From: Rhodobacterales bacterium LSUCC0031
GTDB lineage: Bacteria; Pseudomonadota; Alphaproteobacteria; Rhodobacterales; Rhodobacteraceae
Direction of reading: 5' to 3'
Assembly: GCA_015689735.1 (NCBI GenBank)
Contig: WVSP01000002.1
Location: 186,001 to 250,000, forward strand
DNA length: 64,000 nt
Below are positions 33,442 to 43,310 of this stretch, piece after piece. Numbering within the stretch: position 1 is the stretch's first letter; each line of letters starts with the position of its first letter. The notes below the pieces were generated by a model, which was not told where the DNA came from, made no database searches, and worked only from the letters and a program-made list of their open reading frames with translations. The position numbers were made by a program, and so were the translations under genes.

Positions 33442-35028
33442 ATGACTTCATTTCTGACCGCCGCGCCGCGGCGTTTGATGGTGTCGGCGCTTGCGCTGGC
33501 GCTTGTTGCCAGTGCCAGCCATGCCGAGACGCTGCGCTGGGCGCGCGTGGCCGATGCGCTGACGCTTGATCCGCATAGCCAGAACGAAGGGCCGACCTCG
33601 ACGCTTCTGCACCATGTATATGAGACGTTGGTGCGCCGCGATACCGATGGCTCGCTCAAGCCGCGTCTGGCGACCGAATGGTCGATCCATGCCGATGATC
33701 CGACGATCTGGGTGCTCAAGCTGCGTGAAGGCGTCACCTTCCACGACGGCAGCGCCTTCACCGCCGAGGATGTGGTGTTCTCGATGGACCGCGTGCGTCA
33801 CGAAAGCTCGGGCTTCCGCGCGCTGCATTCCGCCGTGACCGGTGCCACCGCGATCGATGATTACACCGTGCATATCCAGATGGCCGGTCCTTCACCGCTT
33901 TATGTGCAAAACCTGACCAACTTCTTCATCATGGATAGCGGCTGGGCCGCGGCCAATGATGTGCAGGTGCCGCAGAACTTCGCCGCGGGCGAAGAGAACT
34001 TTGCCGTGCGCAACGCCAATGGCACCGGCCCCTATCGCCTTGTGTCGCGCGACCCCGAAGTCCGCACCGTGCTGGCGCATTTCGACGGGCATTGGGATGC
34101 CGACCCGCAAGTGACCGAGATCATCTATACCCCCATCGCCGAGGCCGCGACCCGCGTCGCCGCCCTTTTGTCGGGCGAGGTGGATGTGGTCCAGGATGTG
34201 CCGGTGCAAGATATCGCGCGCCTGCAACAGACGCCGGGCATCACCGTTGGCACCGGCCCGGAAAACCGCAACATCTTTTTCAGCTATGACCAAGCCTCGC
34301 CCAAGCTGATCTCGGCCAATGTGGATGATAACCCCTTCTCGCATCCCGAAATCCGCGAAGCCATGGCACTGGCGCTTGATCGCGACGCGATCCAGCAGGT
34401 CGTGATGCGCGGCCAGTCGCAGCCCTCCGCCGCACCCCTGCCGCCCTTCGTGAATGGCTGGCGCGAGGATCTGCACGCCTATGGCGCGCCCGATTACGAC
34501 CGGGCCAACCAGCTGGTGCGCGGCATCTATCCCGATGGCTTCTCGGTCGATCTGCATTGCCCCAATGACCGCTACCTGAACGACGAGGCGATCTGTCAGG
34601 CCTTCGTCGGCATGCTGGGCCGGATCGGCATCAACGCCAACCTGATCTCGCAGACCCGCTCGCAGCATTTCCCGCTGATCGAGCGTTGGGAGACCGATTT
34701 CTACCTGTTGGGCTGGGGTGTTCCGACCTTTGACAGCGCCTATGTGTTCAACTTCCTCGTGCATGGCCGCGAAGAAGGTTATGGCAGCTACAATGGTGCG
34801 CGCTACGACAACCCCGAAGTCAATGCGATGATCGAATCGTTGGCAACAATGACCGATCTGGACGCGCGCGATGCCACCATCGCCAAGATCTGGGACAAGG
34901 TGATGGAAGATCGCGTCTTCCTGAACGTGCATAACCAGCTCTTGGCCTATGCGATGCGCGACGGGATCAACCTGCCCGTGCATCCCGAGAACCAGCCCTC
35001 GATGGCTGACGTGACCTTCGCCAACTGA
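33442..35028 (+). CDS. ABC transporter peptide-binding protein (family 5)
   Basis: 528 aa. Signal peptide (RRLMVSALALALVASASHA, cut near AETL). The binding domain has the family-5 marks ADALTLDPHSQNEGPTSTLL, RLATEWSIHADDPTIWVLKLREGV-type stretch, FHDGSAFTAEDVVFSMDR and REAMALALDRDAIQQVVMRGQ. It delivers oligo- or dipeptides (some family members bind other solutes) to the membrane subunits encoded next. Tandem ATGs at 33439 and 33442 lie after GGGAGA; the second has better spacing. Confidence 0.9.
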   Translation: MTSFLTAAPRRLMVSALALALVASASHAETLRWARVADALTLDPHSQNEGPTSTLLHHVYETLVRRDTDGSLKPRLATEWSIHADDPTIWVLKLREGVTFHDGSAFTAEDVVFSMDRVRHESSGFRALHSAVTGATAIDDYTVHIQMAGPSPLYVQNLTNFFIMDSGWAAANDVQVPQNFAAGEENFAVRNANGTGPYRLVSRDPEVRTVLAHFDGHWDADPQVTEIIYTPIAEAATRVAALLSGEVDVVQDVPVQDIARLQQTPGITVGTGPENRNIFFSYDQASPKLISANVDDNPFSHPEIREAMALALDRDAIQQVVMRGQSQPSAAPLPPFVNGWREDLHAYGAPDYDRANQLVRGIYPDGFSVDLHCPNDRYLNDEAICQAFVGMLGRIGINANLISQTRSQHFPLIERWETDFYLLGWGVPTFDSAYVFNFLVHGREEGYGSYNGARYDNPEVNAMIESLATMTDLDARDATIAKIWDKVMEDRVFLNVHNQLLAYAMRDGINLPVHPENQPSMADVTFAN

Positions 35029-35107
35029 TTGGTCCGACCGTTTGCGGCCCGCATGGGACCCCCCATGCGGGCCGTTTTATTCACCAAGGGATCACGGGGC
35101 GCACCGC

Positions 35108-36094
35108 ATGCTTGCCTATATCATCCGCCGCATCGTGCAGTCGGTCCTTGTGATGCTGGCCGTGGCGCTCGTGTCGTTTGCGCTGTTTCGCTATGTGGGC
35201 GATCCGATCTATGCGATGGTCGGCCAGGAGACATCGCTTGAGGATCGCGCGGCGCTGCGTGACAGCCTTGGCCTGAACGACCCATTCGTTGTCCAATTCG
35301 CCCGTTTCGTCGGCAATGCCGTGCAAGGTGAGTTTGGTATCTCATACCGGCTGCAACAGCCGGTTATGGAGTTGATCCTGTCGCGCCTGCCTGCGACGCT
35401 GGAATTGGCGTTGATCTCGGGGATGGCCGCCTTTGTCTTTGGGGTGGCGGCCGGGGTTTATACCGCGCTCAGGCGGCGTGGCGCGCTCTCGACTGCGATC
35501 ATGACAGTGTCGTTGATCGGCGTTTCGCTGCCGACATTCTTGATCGGTGTGCTCTTGATCTGGGTTTTTGCGGTCGAGTTGCAATGGCTGCCGTCCTTCG
35601 GCCGGGGCGATACCGTCACTCTGCCTTGGGGCTGGGAAACCGGCTTTCTGACGCAATCGGGCCGTGCCTCGCTGATCTTGCCGGCGATCACGCTGGGGCT
35701 TTACCAGATGACGCTGATCATGCGTCTGGTGCGTGCCGAAATGCTCGAGGTCTTGCGCACCGATTACATCAAGTTCGCCCGCGCGCGGGGCCTGAGCAAC
35801 CGCGCGGTGCATTTCGGCCATGCGCTGAAAAACACGATGGTGCCGGTCATAACGATCACCGGTCTGCAACTGGGCTCGATCATCGCGTTTGCCATTATCA
35901 CCGAGACGGTGTTTCAATGGCCCGGGGTAGGGGCCTTGTTCATCAATTCGGTGCGTGTCGTCGATGTGCCGGTGATGTCAGCCTATCTGGTGCTGATCGC
36001 GCTGATCTTTGTCGTCATCAACCTGATTGTTGATCTGCTGTACTACGCCGTCGATCCGCGTTTGCGTGTCGAGCGCGGCGGCGTGCGGCATTAA
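35108..36094 (+). CDS. Peptide ABC transporter permease, DppB type
   Basis: 328 aa, six predicted membrane helices. MLAYIIRRIVQSVLVMLAVA at the start and the EAA loop YIKFARARGLSNRAVHFGHALKN are DppB/OppB features. The ATG at 35108 is the family start; a frame running back to 35042 is excluded by its composition. Second gene of the operon. Confidence 0.9.
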   Translation: MLAYIIRRIVQSVLVMLAVALVSFALFRYVGDPIYAMVGQETSLEDRAALRDSLGLNDPFVVQFARFVGNAVQGEFGISYRLQQPVMELILSRLPATLELALISGMAAFVFGVAAGVYTALRRRGALSTAIMTVSLIGVSLPTFLIGVLLIWVFAVELQWLPSFGRGDTVTLPWGWETGFLTQSGRASLILPAITLGLYQMTLIMRLVRAEMLEVLRTDYIKFARARGLSNRAVHFGHALKNTMVPVITITGLQLGSIIAFAIITETVFQWPGVGALFINSVRVVDVPVMSAYLVLIALIFVVINLIVDLLYYAVDPRLRVERGGVRH

Positions 36095-36106
36095 GAGGGG
36101 GCCGTC

Positions 36107-37039
36107 ATGCAAGACACCAAGCCACGCGGCCGCCTGTTTCGCATCTGGGACAGCGATGTTGCAGCCTCGTTTAGGCGCTCGCCGGTAGCGATCGTCTCGG
36201 GGCTTGTCGCATTGGTCATCGTCCTGGCCGCCGTCTTTGCGCCATGGATCGCGCCGACCAACCCCTATGACCCCTCCAGCCTCAATCTGATGGATGGCTT
36301 CACGCCCCCGATGCAGCCCAACGCTTTCACCGGCAACAGCTATCTGATGGGCACCGACAATCAGGGCCGCGATGTGTTCTCGACCATCCTTTACGGCGCG
36401 CGGATCTCGCTGTTCGTGGGGGTCTCCGCCGTTCTGCTTGCGATGGTCCTGGGCATCAGCGCGGGTCTGGTGGCGGGCTACCGGGGCGGTTGGGTCGATG
36501 CGGTCTTGATGCGGGTTGCCGATGTTCAGCTGTCCTTTCCCTCGATCCTGATCGCGCTTTTGATCTTTGGCGTGGCACGCGGCATCATCCCGCCCACCCA
36601 GCGCGAGGCGATGGCGATCTGGGTCTTGATCGTGGCCATCGGGCTGAGTGATTGGGTGCAATTCGCGCGCGTCGTGCGCGGTGCGACCATGGTGGAAAAG
36701 GGCAAGGAATATGTGCAGGCCGCCCGCGTGATCGGCGTTACGCCCCTGCGCATCTTGATCCGCCACATCTTGCCCAATGTCATGGGGCCGGTGCTGGTGA
36801 TCGCCACGATCAGCGTGGCGCTTGCCATCATCGCCGAGGCGACCTTGTCGTTCCTTGGCGTGGGCGTGCCGCCGACCCAGCCCAGCCTTGGCACGCTCAT
36901 TCGCATCGGTCAGCAATTCCTATTCTCTGGCGAATGGTGGATCTTGCTCTTTCCTGCTGTCACGCTTTTGGCGCTGGCCCTGTCGGTCAATCTGCTGGGT
37001 GATTGGCTGCGCGACGCGCTGAACCCGAGGTTGCGCTGA
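36107..37039 (+). CDS. Peptide ABC transporter permease, DppC type
   Basis: 310 aa. A cytoplasmic N-terminal stretch, then the hydrophobic segment from about residue 28, and the DppC/OppC landmark FTGNSYLMGTDNQGRDVFSTIL-type region (LMGTDNQGRDVF). EAA loop GKEYVQAARVIGVTPLRILI. Ribosome site GAGGGG upstream. It pairs with the DppB-type permease; the stop overlaps the next start (TGATG). Confidence 0.92.
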   Translation: MQDTKPRGRLFRIWDSDVAASFRRSPVAIVSGLVALVIVLAAVFAPWIAPTNPYDPSSLNLMDGFTPPMQPNAFTGNSYLMGTDNQGRDVFSTILYGARISLFVGVSAVLLAMVLGISAGLVAGYRGGWVDAVLMRVADVQLSFPSILIALLIFGVARGIIPPTQREAMAIWVLIVAIGLSDWVQFARVVRGATMVEKGKEYVQAARVIGVTPLRILIRHILPNVMGPVLVIATISVALAIIAEATLSFLGVGVPPTQPSLGTLIRIGQQFLFSGEWWILLFPAVTLLALALSVNLLGDWLRDALNPRLR

Positions 37040-38025
37040 TGACCAAGCCCTTGTTGTCCGTTCGCGACCTGGTTGTCGAGTTTCCCACACGGCGCGGCAC
37101 GTTGCGCGCGCTTGACGGCGTTTCCTTCGACATCGCCCCCGGCGAGGTGTTGGGGATGGTGGGCGAGTCTGGTGCCGGCAAATCCATCACTGGGGCCGCG
37201 ATCATCGGCCTGATCGAGCCGCCCGGCCGCATCGCAAGCGGCGAGGTGTGGCTCGGTGACACCCGCATAGACCAGCTTTCGCCTGAGGCGATGCGCCGGG
37301 TTCGGGGGCGCCGGATCGGCATGGTCTTCCAAGACCCTCTCACCAGTCTCAACCCGCTTTACACCATCGCCCGTCAACTGACCGAGACCATCCGCACCCA
37401 TATGGATGCCTCAGAGGGTGAGGCGCGCGCGCGCGCCATCGCACTTCTCGACCGGGTGGGGATTCCCGCCGCCGCCCGCCGGATCGATGACTACCCGCAT
37501 CATTTCTCCGGCGGCATGCGCCAACGCGTGGTGATTGCCTTGGCCCTCGCCGCCGAGCCAGAATTGGTCATCGCCGATGAGCCGACCACTGCGCTCGATG
37601 TGTCGGTACAGGCCCAGATTATCGATGTTCTGAAAGAGATCTGCGCCGAACGAGGTGCTTCGGTGATGTTAATTACCCATGACATGGGGGTGATCGCGGA
37701 AACCGCCGACCGGGTCGCAGTGCTTTACGCAGGCCGCATGGCCGAAATTGGCCCTGTGCGCGATGTGATCTTGCAGCCGCGTCACCCCTACACCGCAGGG
37801 CTGATGGGGTCGATCCCGACACTGGAACATGCCGCCGACCGGCTGGTGCAGATCCCCGGTGCCATGCCGCGGCTGGATGCGATCCCAGCGGGCTGCGCCT
37901 TCAATCCGCGATGCACGCAGGTCATGGATCGTTGCTTGCGCGATCGCCCCGCGCTCAGGCCCGTCGCGCCGCATCATGCGAGCGCCTGTTGGCTGGTCGA
38001 TGACAAGGGGGCGCACCATGGCTGA
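37039..38025 (+). CDS. Peptide ABC transporter ATPase, DppD type
   Basis: 328 aa. Walker A GESGAGKS, signature FSGGMRQRVVIALAL, Walker B LVIADEPTTALD, and the oligopeptide-type C-terminal domain with CAFNPRC...C...C, which in some family members binds an Fe-S cluster. The start shares a base with the previous stop. Confidence 0.94.
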   Translation: MTKPLLSVRDLVVEFPTRRGTLRALDGVSFDIAPGEVLGMVGESGAGKSITGAAIIGLIEPPGRIASGEVWLGDTRIDQLSPEAMRRVRGRRIGMVFQDPLTSLNPLYTIARQLTETIRTHMDASEGEARARAIALLDRVGIPAAARRIDDYPHHFSGGMRQRVVIALALAAEPELVIADEPTTALDVSVQAQIIDVLKEICAERGASVMLITHDMGVIAETADRVAVLYAGRMAEIGPVRDVILQPRHPYTAGLMGSIPTLEHAADRLVQIPGAMPRLDAIPAGCAFNPRCTQVMDRCLRDRPALRPVAPHHASACWLVDDKGAHHG

Positions 38026-39016
38026 TCCGTTCTTGACCGTGACACATCTGACCCGCCGCTTCGATGTCTCCAAACCTTGGCTGAACCGCGTGCTAGAGCG
38101 CGAAGAGCGCCAATTCCTGACTGCCACGGCGGATGTCAGCTTTGCCATCAACAAGGGCGAGACTTTTGCCCTTGTGGGCGAATCCGGATCGGGCAAATCG
38201 ACCATCGCCAAGATGATCGTGGGTCTGTTGGCACCGACCGAGGGGCAGATTGCGATCGATGGACAAAAGCTCGACCCCAAGGACCCTGTCTCGATGCGCG
38301 CGCTGCGCCGCCGGATGCAGATGATCTTTCAAGATCCCTTCGCGAGCCTCAATCCGCGTTGGCGCGTGGGCGATATCATTGCAGAGCCGATCCATACGCT
38401 TGGCTTGATGCCGAGGGCCGAGATCACCGTCGAGGTGGCGCGGCTTTTGGATCTGGTAGGCCTGTCCAAGGCGGATGCGGGTAAGTTCCCGCATGAGTTT
38501 TCGGGCGGCCAGCGCCAGCGTATCGCGATTGCCCGCGCATTGGCCTCGCGTCCCGATTTCATCGTCTGTGACGAACCGACATCGGCGCTTGATGTCTCGG
38601 TTCAGGCCCAAATCCTTAACCTGATGCGTGATCTGCAAGACGAGTTCAAACTGACCTATCTGCTCATTTCGCATGACCTGTCAGTGGTGCGGCATATGTC
38701 TAACCGTATCGGCGTGCTTTACCTTGGACGGCTCGTTGAAGTGGCCGATGCCAAACGGTTGTTCCATGAACCTCAGCACCCCTACACGCGGATGCTGTTG
38801 GATTCGGTCCCCGATCTGGCCTTGTCGGGGCGGCGTCGCAAACCCGTCAGCGGCGAGATCCCCAATCCGATTTCACCACCTGCGGGCTGCGCGTTTCATC
38901 CGCGTTGTCCTGTGGCCCAAGATCAATGCCAAATCGCCGTTCCGGCGCTTCGACCCACCCCAACAGGGGAAGCAGCGTGTCTTTTGGCAGGCGTTGCACC
39001 CCCAACCGACGCATAG
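38018..39016 (+). CDS. Peptide ABC transporter ATPase, DppF type
   Basis: 332 aa. Walker A GESGSGKST, signature FSGGQRQRIAIARAL, Walker B FIVCDEPTSALD, switch LISHDLSVV, and the C-terminal GCAFHPRCPVAQDQC motif. The longer frame back to 37829 lies within the preceding gene and is not used; ATG 38018 overlaps that gene by eight bases. Last gene of the transporter operon. Confidence 0.94.
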   Translation: MADPFLTVTHLTRRFDVSKPWLNRVLEREERQFLTATADVSFAINKGETFALVGESGSGKSTIAKMIVGLLAPTEGQIAIDGQKLDPKDPVSMRALRRRMQMIFQDPFASLNPRWRVGDIIAEPIHTLGLMPRAEITVEVARLLDLVGLSKADAGKFPHEFSGGQRQRIAIARALASRPDFIVCDEPTSALDVSVQAQILNLMRDLQDEFKLTYLLISHDLSVVRHMSNRIGVLYLGRLVEVADAKRLFHEPQHPYTRMLLDSVPDLALSGRRRKPVSGEIPNPISPPAGCAFHPRCPVAQDQCQIAVPALRPTPTGEAACLLAGVAPPTDA

Positions 39017-39081
39017 CATCCGACCTTCCGGCGCAACGGGGGCTTGCACCGGCTGGTGACGAGACTATCCTTCGCGCAAAA

Positions 39082-39107
39082 GATCGCCATAGAATGACTA
39101 TGCGATC
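39082..39107. promoter_or_regulatory. Inverted repeat upstream of the gene at 39126
   Basis: GATCG-C-CATAG / CTATGCGATC: ten pairs with one extra C in the left arm and a five-base loop AATGA, ending 18 bases before the next ATG. It has no T-run, so an operator or leader hairpin is likelier than a terminator. Confidence 0.4.
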
Positions 39108-39125
39108 AAAAGTTGGGATGTCGTC

Positions 39126-39902
39126 ATGAATATCACGCTGACCTTTGATCGCCCCGAGGATGGCCCTGGCGCGGGGGCGGTCCCCGTTGGCTGGTTTTTG
39201 ACCAGTGACAAGCAGGCGGTGCTTTATGATCCTCCCGAGCGGGTCTCGTTTCGGCAGACCAACCGCGCCCATGCGAAATCTGCTGGTCGTTGCCCCGGCG
39301 TGGTCCAGCTTGAAAGCCGCTATTTCATGATCAAATGCCCCTTTGATCTGCATCTAGGCTTTTCGCGTGATGCTGGGGGCAAGCCGCGTCTGGTAAATCG
39401 TTCTGGCAATGCAAGCACGATCCGCGCCAACAAGCTGGCCGATGCCGTTGTCTTGGTGAACGAAGCCGAGTGGCGATTTCCCGACCGTCCGACCGTCCAG
39501 CTTGTGCTGCCCTATTGTTTTATTGCCGATGAGCCGGTCTATCTCACCCAGCTCTCACCTTTCTTGCATTACCGCAAAGATCCCTTGCCCGGCACGATCT
39601 TCGGTGGCCGCTTTCCGATCAATATCTGGCCGCGCGCCTTGATGTGGGGCTTTGAGTGGCATGAGCCCGAGAAGGACATTTTTCTGCGCCGGGGGGAGCC
39701 GCTGTTTTACTGCCAGTTCGAAAGCAATGATCCGGCGCGTCCCATTCAGCTTGTCGCGGCCGAGCGGACGCCGGCTTTGCAGACCTATATGGAACAAATC
39801 GGCGGGGTGGTGAACTACGTCAACCAGACCTTTGGCCTGTTCGACGCGGCCGAGGCTTTGCGCCCCAAGCGCTTGCTTCAGCGCAAAGAGCCCAAGGGCT
39901 GA
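39126..39902 (+). CDS. Conserved protein of unknown function
   Basis: 258 aa, no signal peptide or membrane helix. Striking segments are FRQTNRAHAKSAGRCPGVVQ, MIKCPFDLHLGF, VQLVLPYCFIADEPVYLTQL and GTIFGGRFPINIWPRALMWGFEW. The pattern of Trp, Pro and Phe suggests a beta-rich fold. I cannot assign a family with confidence. It stands alone, convergent with the Ldh-family gene (stop-to-start adjacency at 39902/39903). Confidence 0.65.
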   Translation: MNITLTFDRPEDGPGAGAVPVGWFLTSDKQAVLYDPPERVSFRQTNRAHAKSAGRCPGVVQLESRYFMIKCPFDLHLGFSRDAGGKPRLVNRSGNASTIRANKLADAVVLVNEAEWRFPDRPTVQLVLPYCFIADEPVYLTQLSPFLHYRKDPLPGTIFGGRFPINIWPRALMWGFEWHEPEKDIFLRRGEPLFYCQFESNDPARPIQLVAAERTPALQTYMEQIGGVVNYVNQTFGLFDAAEALRPKRLLQRKEPKG

Positions 39903-40907
39903 TCACAGCGCGCGGATCTTGTCCAAGGTGGCGACGCTGACCGCCACGCCCATGGTCTGGGCGCGCGCGCGCGCCCTGGCGCGTCCATCTCCGGGAAGTC
40001 TTGTCCCCTCCATGGTGCGGATCTCGCCAGTGAGGCGGGCGATCCGCGCAGCAAAGGCCCCGCCCGAGCTGGTTGCCGCATCAATCGCGATAAATACTTG
40101 ACCCGTGCGCGGCGGCCCGCCTGCGGTGCCGGAAAAGGGGCTTGCATCCATGCCAAGATTGGCCCCGGTCATGGCGGCGGCCATCGTCTCAACCAAGAGC
40201 GCAAGGCCCACACCTTTGTAGCCACCCGATGGAGCCATCGAGCCTTTCAGGGCCACCTCGGGGTCGGTTGTCGGGTTGCCATCCGCATCCAGCCCCCATC
40301 CTTCGGGGATGGGGAGGCCCTCGCGTGCATGTTTCATGATCTCGGATTTGGCGATGGTGCTGGCGCTTTGATCGATCAAGAGCGCCGCACCGCCCGCACC
40401 GTCAGGGGCGGCAAGCGAGATCGGATTGGTGCCAACCACAGGCCGCGTCCCGCCTGATGGCGCGATCGAAGCCGGCGCATTGGTAAAGCCAAGCGCCAAG
40501 AAGCCCGCCCGCGCCAGCGTCAGCGTATGCACCCCCAAAACCCCGCAATTATAGGAGTTCGACACGGCGAGCGCCGCGATCCCTTGGTCGCGTGCAGCGG
40601 GGATGAGGGCAGCAAACCCTGCCGTGATGGCGGTATGGGCAAAGCCCGTGGCGGCATCGGCCAAGACAAGCCCCGGCTTGGGGCGCGTGATGATGGGGTG
40701 GGCCGCCCCATCGACCTTGCCGCATCGCAAATGTTCGCAATAGATCGGTATATAGGCCAGCCCGTGACTGACGACGCCATCGGCCTCGGTCTCGGCAGTG
40801 GCGCGCGCCAGCGCGCGGGCGGCCTCTGCCTGTGCGCCTGCGCGGGTCAGGGCGTCATAGGCAAGGACTTCGATTTCGCCCAAGCTCAATGTCTCGGTCT
40901 GTGTCAT
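39903..40907 (-). CDS. Ldh-family (YlbC-type) NAD(P)-dependent oxidoreductase
   Basis: 334 aa of the malate/L-lactate dehydrogenase 2 superfamily (not the classical LDH fold). Visible marks are ADGVVSHGL near residue 43, YNCGVLGVHTLTLARAG, GTNPISLAAP, DQSASTIAKSEI and KGSMAPSGGYKGVGLALLVE. Members reduce alpha-keto or cyclic imino acids (delta-1-pyrroline-2-carboxylate or delta-1-piperideine-2-carboxylate) or oxidise hydroxy acids. The peptidase and peptide transporter beside it favour amino-acid-derived substrates (inference). The start 40907 has GGGG upstream. Confidence 0.85.
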   Translation of the reverse strand: MTQTETLSLGEIEVLAYDALTRAGAQAEAARALARATAETEADGVVSHGLAYIPIYCEHLRCGKVDGAAHPIITRPKPGLVLADAATGFAHTAITAGFAALIPAARDQGIAALAVSNSYNCGVLGVHTLTLARAGFLALGFTNAPASIAPSGGTRPVVGTNPISLAAPDGAGGAALLIDQSASTIAKSEIMKHAREGLPIPEGWGLDADGNPTTDPEVALKGSMAPSGGYKGVGLALLVETMAAAMTGANLGMDASPFSGTAGGPPRTGQVFIAIDAATSSGGAFAARIARLTGEIRTMEGTRLPGDGRARARARAQTMGVAVSVATLDKIRAL

Positions 40908-40944
40908 TTCCCCGTATCCTTTCGCCGTTTGCCTTGGGTCTGTG

Positions 40945-41598
40945 TCAATCGGTGCCGGGCCTTGTTTCGCCTGCCCCGGATTGGCGGCGCGCAGCGGTTT
41001 CAGGGGCATAGAGCCGTTCGGCAAGCCTGCTGAGGTGATTATAGACGCCCGCCTCGCAATCGGCGCGCGCGTGGTGGTATGTCGGGACTGATGGGGGGGC
41101 GTCGCAGGGCGCACAGGCGATCCAAGCGGCTTGTGCCTGATCGGGGGCAGGGCCGTCATGACCGGCATATGCGCCTTGCGCGGTGACGCAAACCCGGGTC
41201 TCGCCACAGATAAGCCAGTAATCTTGCCCCAGCCGCCGGGCCATGTCGGCCAGATGCGGCACCACGAACACCGGCGCCCAAACCGGGCCGATGCGCCCAA
41301 GCGTACAGGATGTGATCCCGTGGTCAGACAGGGCCGTGCCAAGCGCGATGGGGCAAAGTGGCGTCGCGTCAGGATGCACCAAGCCTGTGTTCGCCTCCCA
41401 GGACGGGGTCAAACGCGTTGCCGCCATCCCATCGGTCCGCGCTAAAAGAGTGGCAAGCAGGGCCATGGCAGGCAGGCCAGAGCCCTCGAGCCAGCGCACG
41501 GCGCGGCCAAACTCCTCCGCCATGCCCCAGCTGCGCCCCGCGCCTCGCGCGGCCTTGCGCGCCAATGCTTCGGCCTCGCCCAGCGAGAGGGCGATCAC
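40945..41598 (-). CDS. DUF3726 protein
   Basis: 217 aa. The start VIALSLGEAEALARKAARGAGRSWGMAEE (here given in parts: SLGEAEALARKAARGAG, RSWGMAEEFGRAVRWLE) fits DUF3726. No catalytic motif is recognised. GTG at 41598 overlaps the stop of the upstream 571-aa gene; a longer ATG start at 41628 would overlap it by 34 bases. It belongs to a four-gene minus-strand operon with the dipeptidase and Ldh-family gene. Confidence 0.65.
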   Translation of the reverse strand: MIALSLGEAEALARKAARGAGRSWGMAEEFGRAVRWLEGSGLPAMALLATLLARTDGMAATRLTPSWEANTGLVHPDATPLCPIALGTALSDHGITSCTLGRIGPVWAPVFVVPHLADMARRLGQDYWLICGETRVCVTAQGAYAGHDGPAPDQAQAAWIACAPCDAPPSVPTYHHARADCEAGVYNHLSRLAERLYAPETAARRQSGAGETRPGTD

Positions 41599-43310
41599 AC
41601 CGTTGCCTCGTGCGGCGGATAGGCCCAATCATCCATGGGCAGATCGTGCAATTCATGGGGAAAGGGTGCGCCGCGATACATGTTGATGCGCACCCAGCGA
41701 TCCGAGCGCGGGTCGAAATAGCCCGCGCCGAAAAACGACAGCTTGGCGCGCAGCATGTCGATCGGCATGACGTTCGCGCCGATGGTGTTGTCGCGGATCT
41801 CGGCATAGGGGTGGCGGGCCGCGATCTGGGCGCGCCGAATGCTATGGCGATGCTCGGGATGGGCGAGCAAGAGGCCCGCAATGGGTGCATCACTGGGCCA
41901 GTCTTGCAATACCGCCAACAGCCGCATTGCGTCGCGACCGGGTGCAAGCGGTTGTTCGTAATCGGCCAACTCCTCGTGCAGGGTTTCGCCCAAGCGTGGC
42001 TCTTGCTTGGCGGCCGAGACATACCATGTGCGCGCTTGCGTAGCGGGATCGGACCAATCCAGATCACAGGCCCAGCCATAGACATCGCTCAAGATGGCCC
42101 GCAGGCGACCCACTGGCATCGTGCCGTCGATCACGAAACCATCGCTTTCCTCGGCGCTCATGCAGCACGCCAAACCATCGACGAGATCGCCATGCGGCTC
42201 AAGGAGCAAGGACAAGAGCAACTCTTGCGCTTCTGTGCCAAGATGGTTTTCGCCCCAGCGCCAGAGCTGGTCCCAAGGGCGTGGCTCGGTCAGATCAGCC
42301 TGTTCCACATAGGCCATCAGCCGATCGAGATCGGCGCGCAGCGTGGCAAGCTTGACGATCTGCATCGGATGATCTGTGCGCCACATCTCCAACCCTTGAC
42401 GCGCCCGCGCCAAGATATCGCGAAACGCGGTGCGGCTTTGCGCGGTGGCATGGCCAAGCGCGCGGACGCGGGCCAGTGCCTCCTCGCGTGCCATGATCCA
42501 GTTGTTGAACAAGATCGGATGGCTGATCAAGAAGGGTGCCATGCCCAGCCCGGTGGAATTGCCGATCCCGAAGCGACGGCGCAGATCGGGTGCGATCGTC
42601 GTGGCTGTGGCGGGGGCGCGCCGGCGGGCCATTTCTTCGACCAGATCAAGCACAAAGGCACGGATCAGCCAGACGGTCAGCATCTCGACCTGAAATGGTG
42701 CCGTGAATTCCGGCCGCATCGCGATGGTCGTGCGGTCAGCGGCGCCGAGCTTGCCCGAGCCATAGACCGCCGTGGTGCGCATCAGATAGCCCACATCATC
42801 GACAAGCTGCGCGTCCGGCTGGCGTCCGGCGGCCAAGGCGTCAACCACGTGATCGAACAGCCGGACCGAGCGGTTGGCGCGTGACACCGACAATTCCCGC
42901 GCGCTGACGCGGCCTGCCTCCTGCAAGGGGATTTGCGTTTGCAGCCGGGCAATGTCGCTTGCATCGGGGACGCCGTCGAACAGGGTAAACGTCGCGTCCC
43001 ATGCCGTTGCGATCACGCGGTCGCTGCGATCCTCTGGCGGGAGGTCATGGCCAAAGGCCACAAGGCTATAGGCGCGTTCCGGCCCGTGCATCGTATAGAC
43101 CGCCAATCCCACGCCGCGCGCATCAATTGCGAAGTGTCGCCGCTCAAGGCGCCACCGCTCTTGGCGCAGGCGGCGCAGCAACACCCGCATGAAGGACAGA
43201 CGCGATTGATGAAATGATCCCAGCCGCGACAGGCGCATCACCGTCTGCGGTGAACGGCGGGCGATCATCTCTTGCCCCAAGGGCGCGCTATGTGCCGCTT
43301 CTTTGGTCAT
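41595..43310 (-). CDS. 571-aa conserved protein of unknown function
   Basis: No family recognised. The protein is soluble-looking, Arg- and Asp-rich, with long helical stretches. Its N-terminal half has HFAIDARGVGLAVYTMHGPE and a middle segment FGIGNSTGLGMAPFLISHPI; the C-terminal part has ADYEQPLAPGRDAMRLLAVL and IGANVMPIDMLRAKLSFFGA. The ordered, non-repetitive sequence and overlaps with both neighbours (ATGA with the dipeptidase, GTGTGA with DUF3726) show it is a real gene. A role in processing the dipeptidase product is only a guess. Confidence 0.75.
   Translation of the reverse strand: MTKEAAHSAPLGQEMIARRSPQTVMRLSRLGSFHQSRLSFMRVLLRRLRQERWRLERRHFAIDARGVGLAVYTMHGPERAYSLVAFGHDLPPEDRSDRVIATAWDATFTLFDGVPDASDIARLQTQIPLQEAGRVSARELSVSRANRSVRLFDHVVDALAAGRQPDAQLVDDVGYLMRTTAVYGSGKLGAADRTTIAMRPEFTAPFQVEMLTVWLIRAFVLDLVEEMARRRAPATATTIAPDLRRRFGIGNSTGLGMAPFLISHPILFNNWIMAREEALARVRALGHATAQSRTAFRDILARARQGLEMWRTDHPMQIVKLATLRADLDRLMAYVEQADLTEPRPWDQLWRWGENHLGTEAQELLLSLLLEPHGDLVDGLACCMSAEESDGFVIDGTMPVGRLRAILSDVYGWACDLDWSDPATQARTWYVSAAKQEPRLGETLHEELADYEQPLAPGRDAMRLLAVLQDWPSDAPIAGLLLAHPEHRHSIRRAQIAARHPYAEIRDNTIGANVMPIDMLRAKLSFFGAGYFDPRSDRWVRINMYRGAPFPHELHDLPMDDWAYPPHEATV

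Noticed and set aside
41358-42884. 508-codon plus-strand frame opposite the 571-aa gene
   Set aside because: Low-complexity, Arg- and Gln-rich shadow; the minus-strand gene has overlaps with real neighbours and ordered sequence.
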